Of a stretch of 5,489 nt of DNA, positions 5,464 through 5,489 are shown one piece after another. Within the stretch, counting starts at the first letter, position 1, and each line of letters starts with the position of its first letter. A program made the position numbers and the translations under genes. Origin of the DNA: an uncultured Bacilli bacterium (GTDB taxonomy: Bacteria > Bacillota_I > Bacilli_A > RF39 > UBA660); assembly GCA_944359735.1 (NCBI GenBank), contig CALVTA010000073.1, positions 1 to 5,489 on the forward strand, in the 5' to 3' direction. The notes under the pieces were generated by a model that was given only the letters and a program-made list of their open reading frames with translations, did no database searches and was not told the origin of the DNA.

Positions 5464-5489
5464 TATGATTAACATTTGATAACTTCAAA

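Overview
The window is very A+T-rich, has short intergenic gaps, strong AAGGAG-type ribosome binding sites and consensus sigma-A promoters. Tryptophan is read from TGG, and every intact gene ends in TAA. This points to a low-GC Gram-positive (Firmicutes/Bacilli or a related gut lineage near the Mollicutes) using the standard genetic code. The prolyl-tRNA synthetase is of the archaeal/eukaryotic-like type, which occurs in several such lineages. The species cannot be named from the sequence alone.

Layout, left to right. (1) A minus-strand two-gene operon at 79-2240. It has a near-perfect promoter (TTGACA-16-TATAAT, 2265-2292) and encodes a 66-residue small protein, coupled by a TAATG junction to a 653-residue adenylate-forming (ANL) ligase of the acyl-CoA synthetase type. 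It ends in a hairpin-plus-T-tract terminator (1-47). (2) A divergent control region (about 2241-2373) with two copies of the dyad TTTGT-N3-ACAAA set 20 bp apart between the operon promoter and a plus-strand promoter. That second promoter drives a 45-codon small ORF of unknown function (2374-2511). (3) proS (2582-4021) with its own extended -10 promoter. (4) A hairpin (4021-4053) containing the stop codons of both convergent genes, acting as a shared terminator. (5) A minus-strand MerR-family regulator (4052-5200). Its whole DNA-binding domain lies upstream of the first usable ATG, and the only plausible start of the full-length form is an ATA codon 6 nt after AGGAGG. It is preceded by a textbook MerR operator/promoter (19-bp spacer with an ACTCTCC-N6-GGAGAGT dyad). 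(6) A 59-codon C-terminal remnant of an unrecognised gene and a cluster of TGTCA repeats at the right edge, possibly debris of a mobile element.

The points of most interest are the ATA start combined with an internal RBS-ATG at the DNA-binding/effector domain boundary of the MerR gene, which recalls the long and short products of tipA, and the paired dyads controlling the ligase operon and/or the small ORF. Apart from the divergent control region, the units look like independent housekeeping and regulatory genes, not one linked system.
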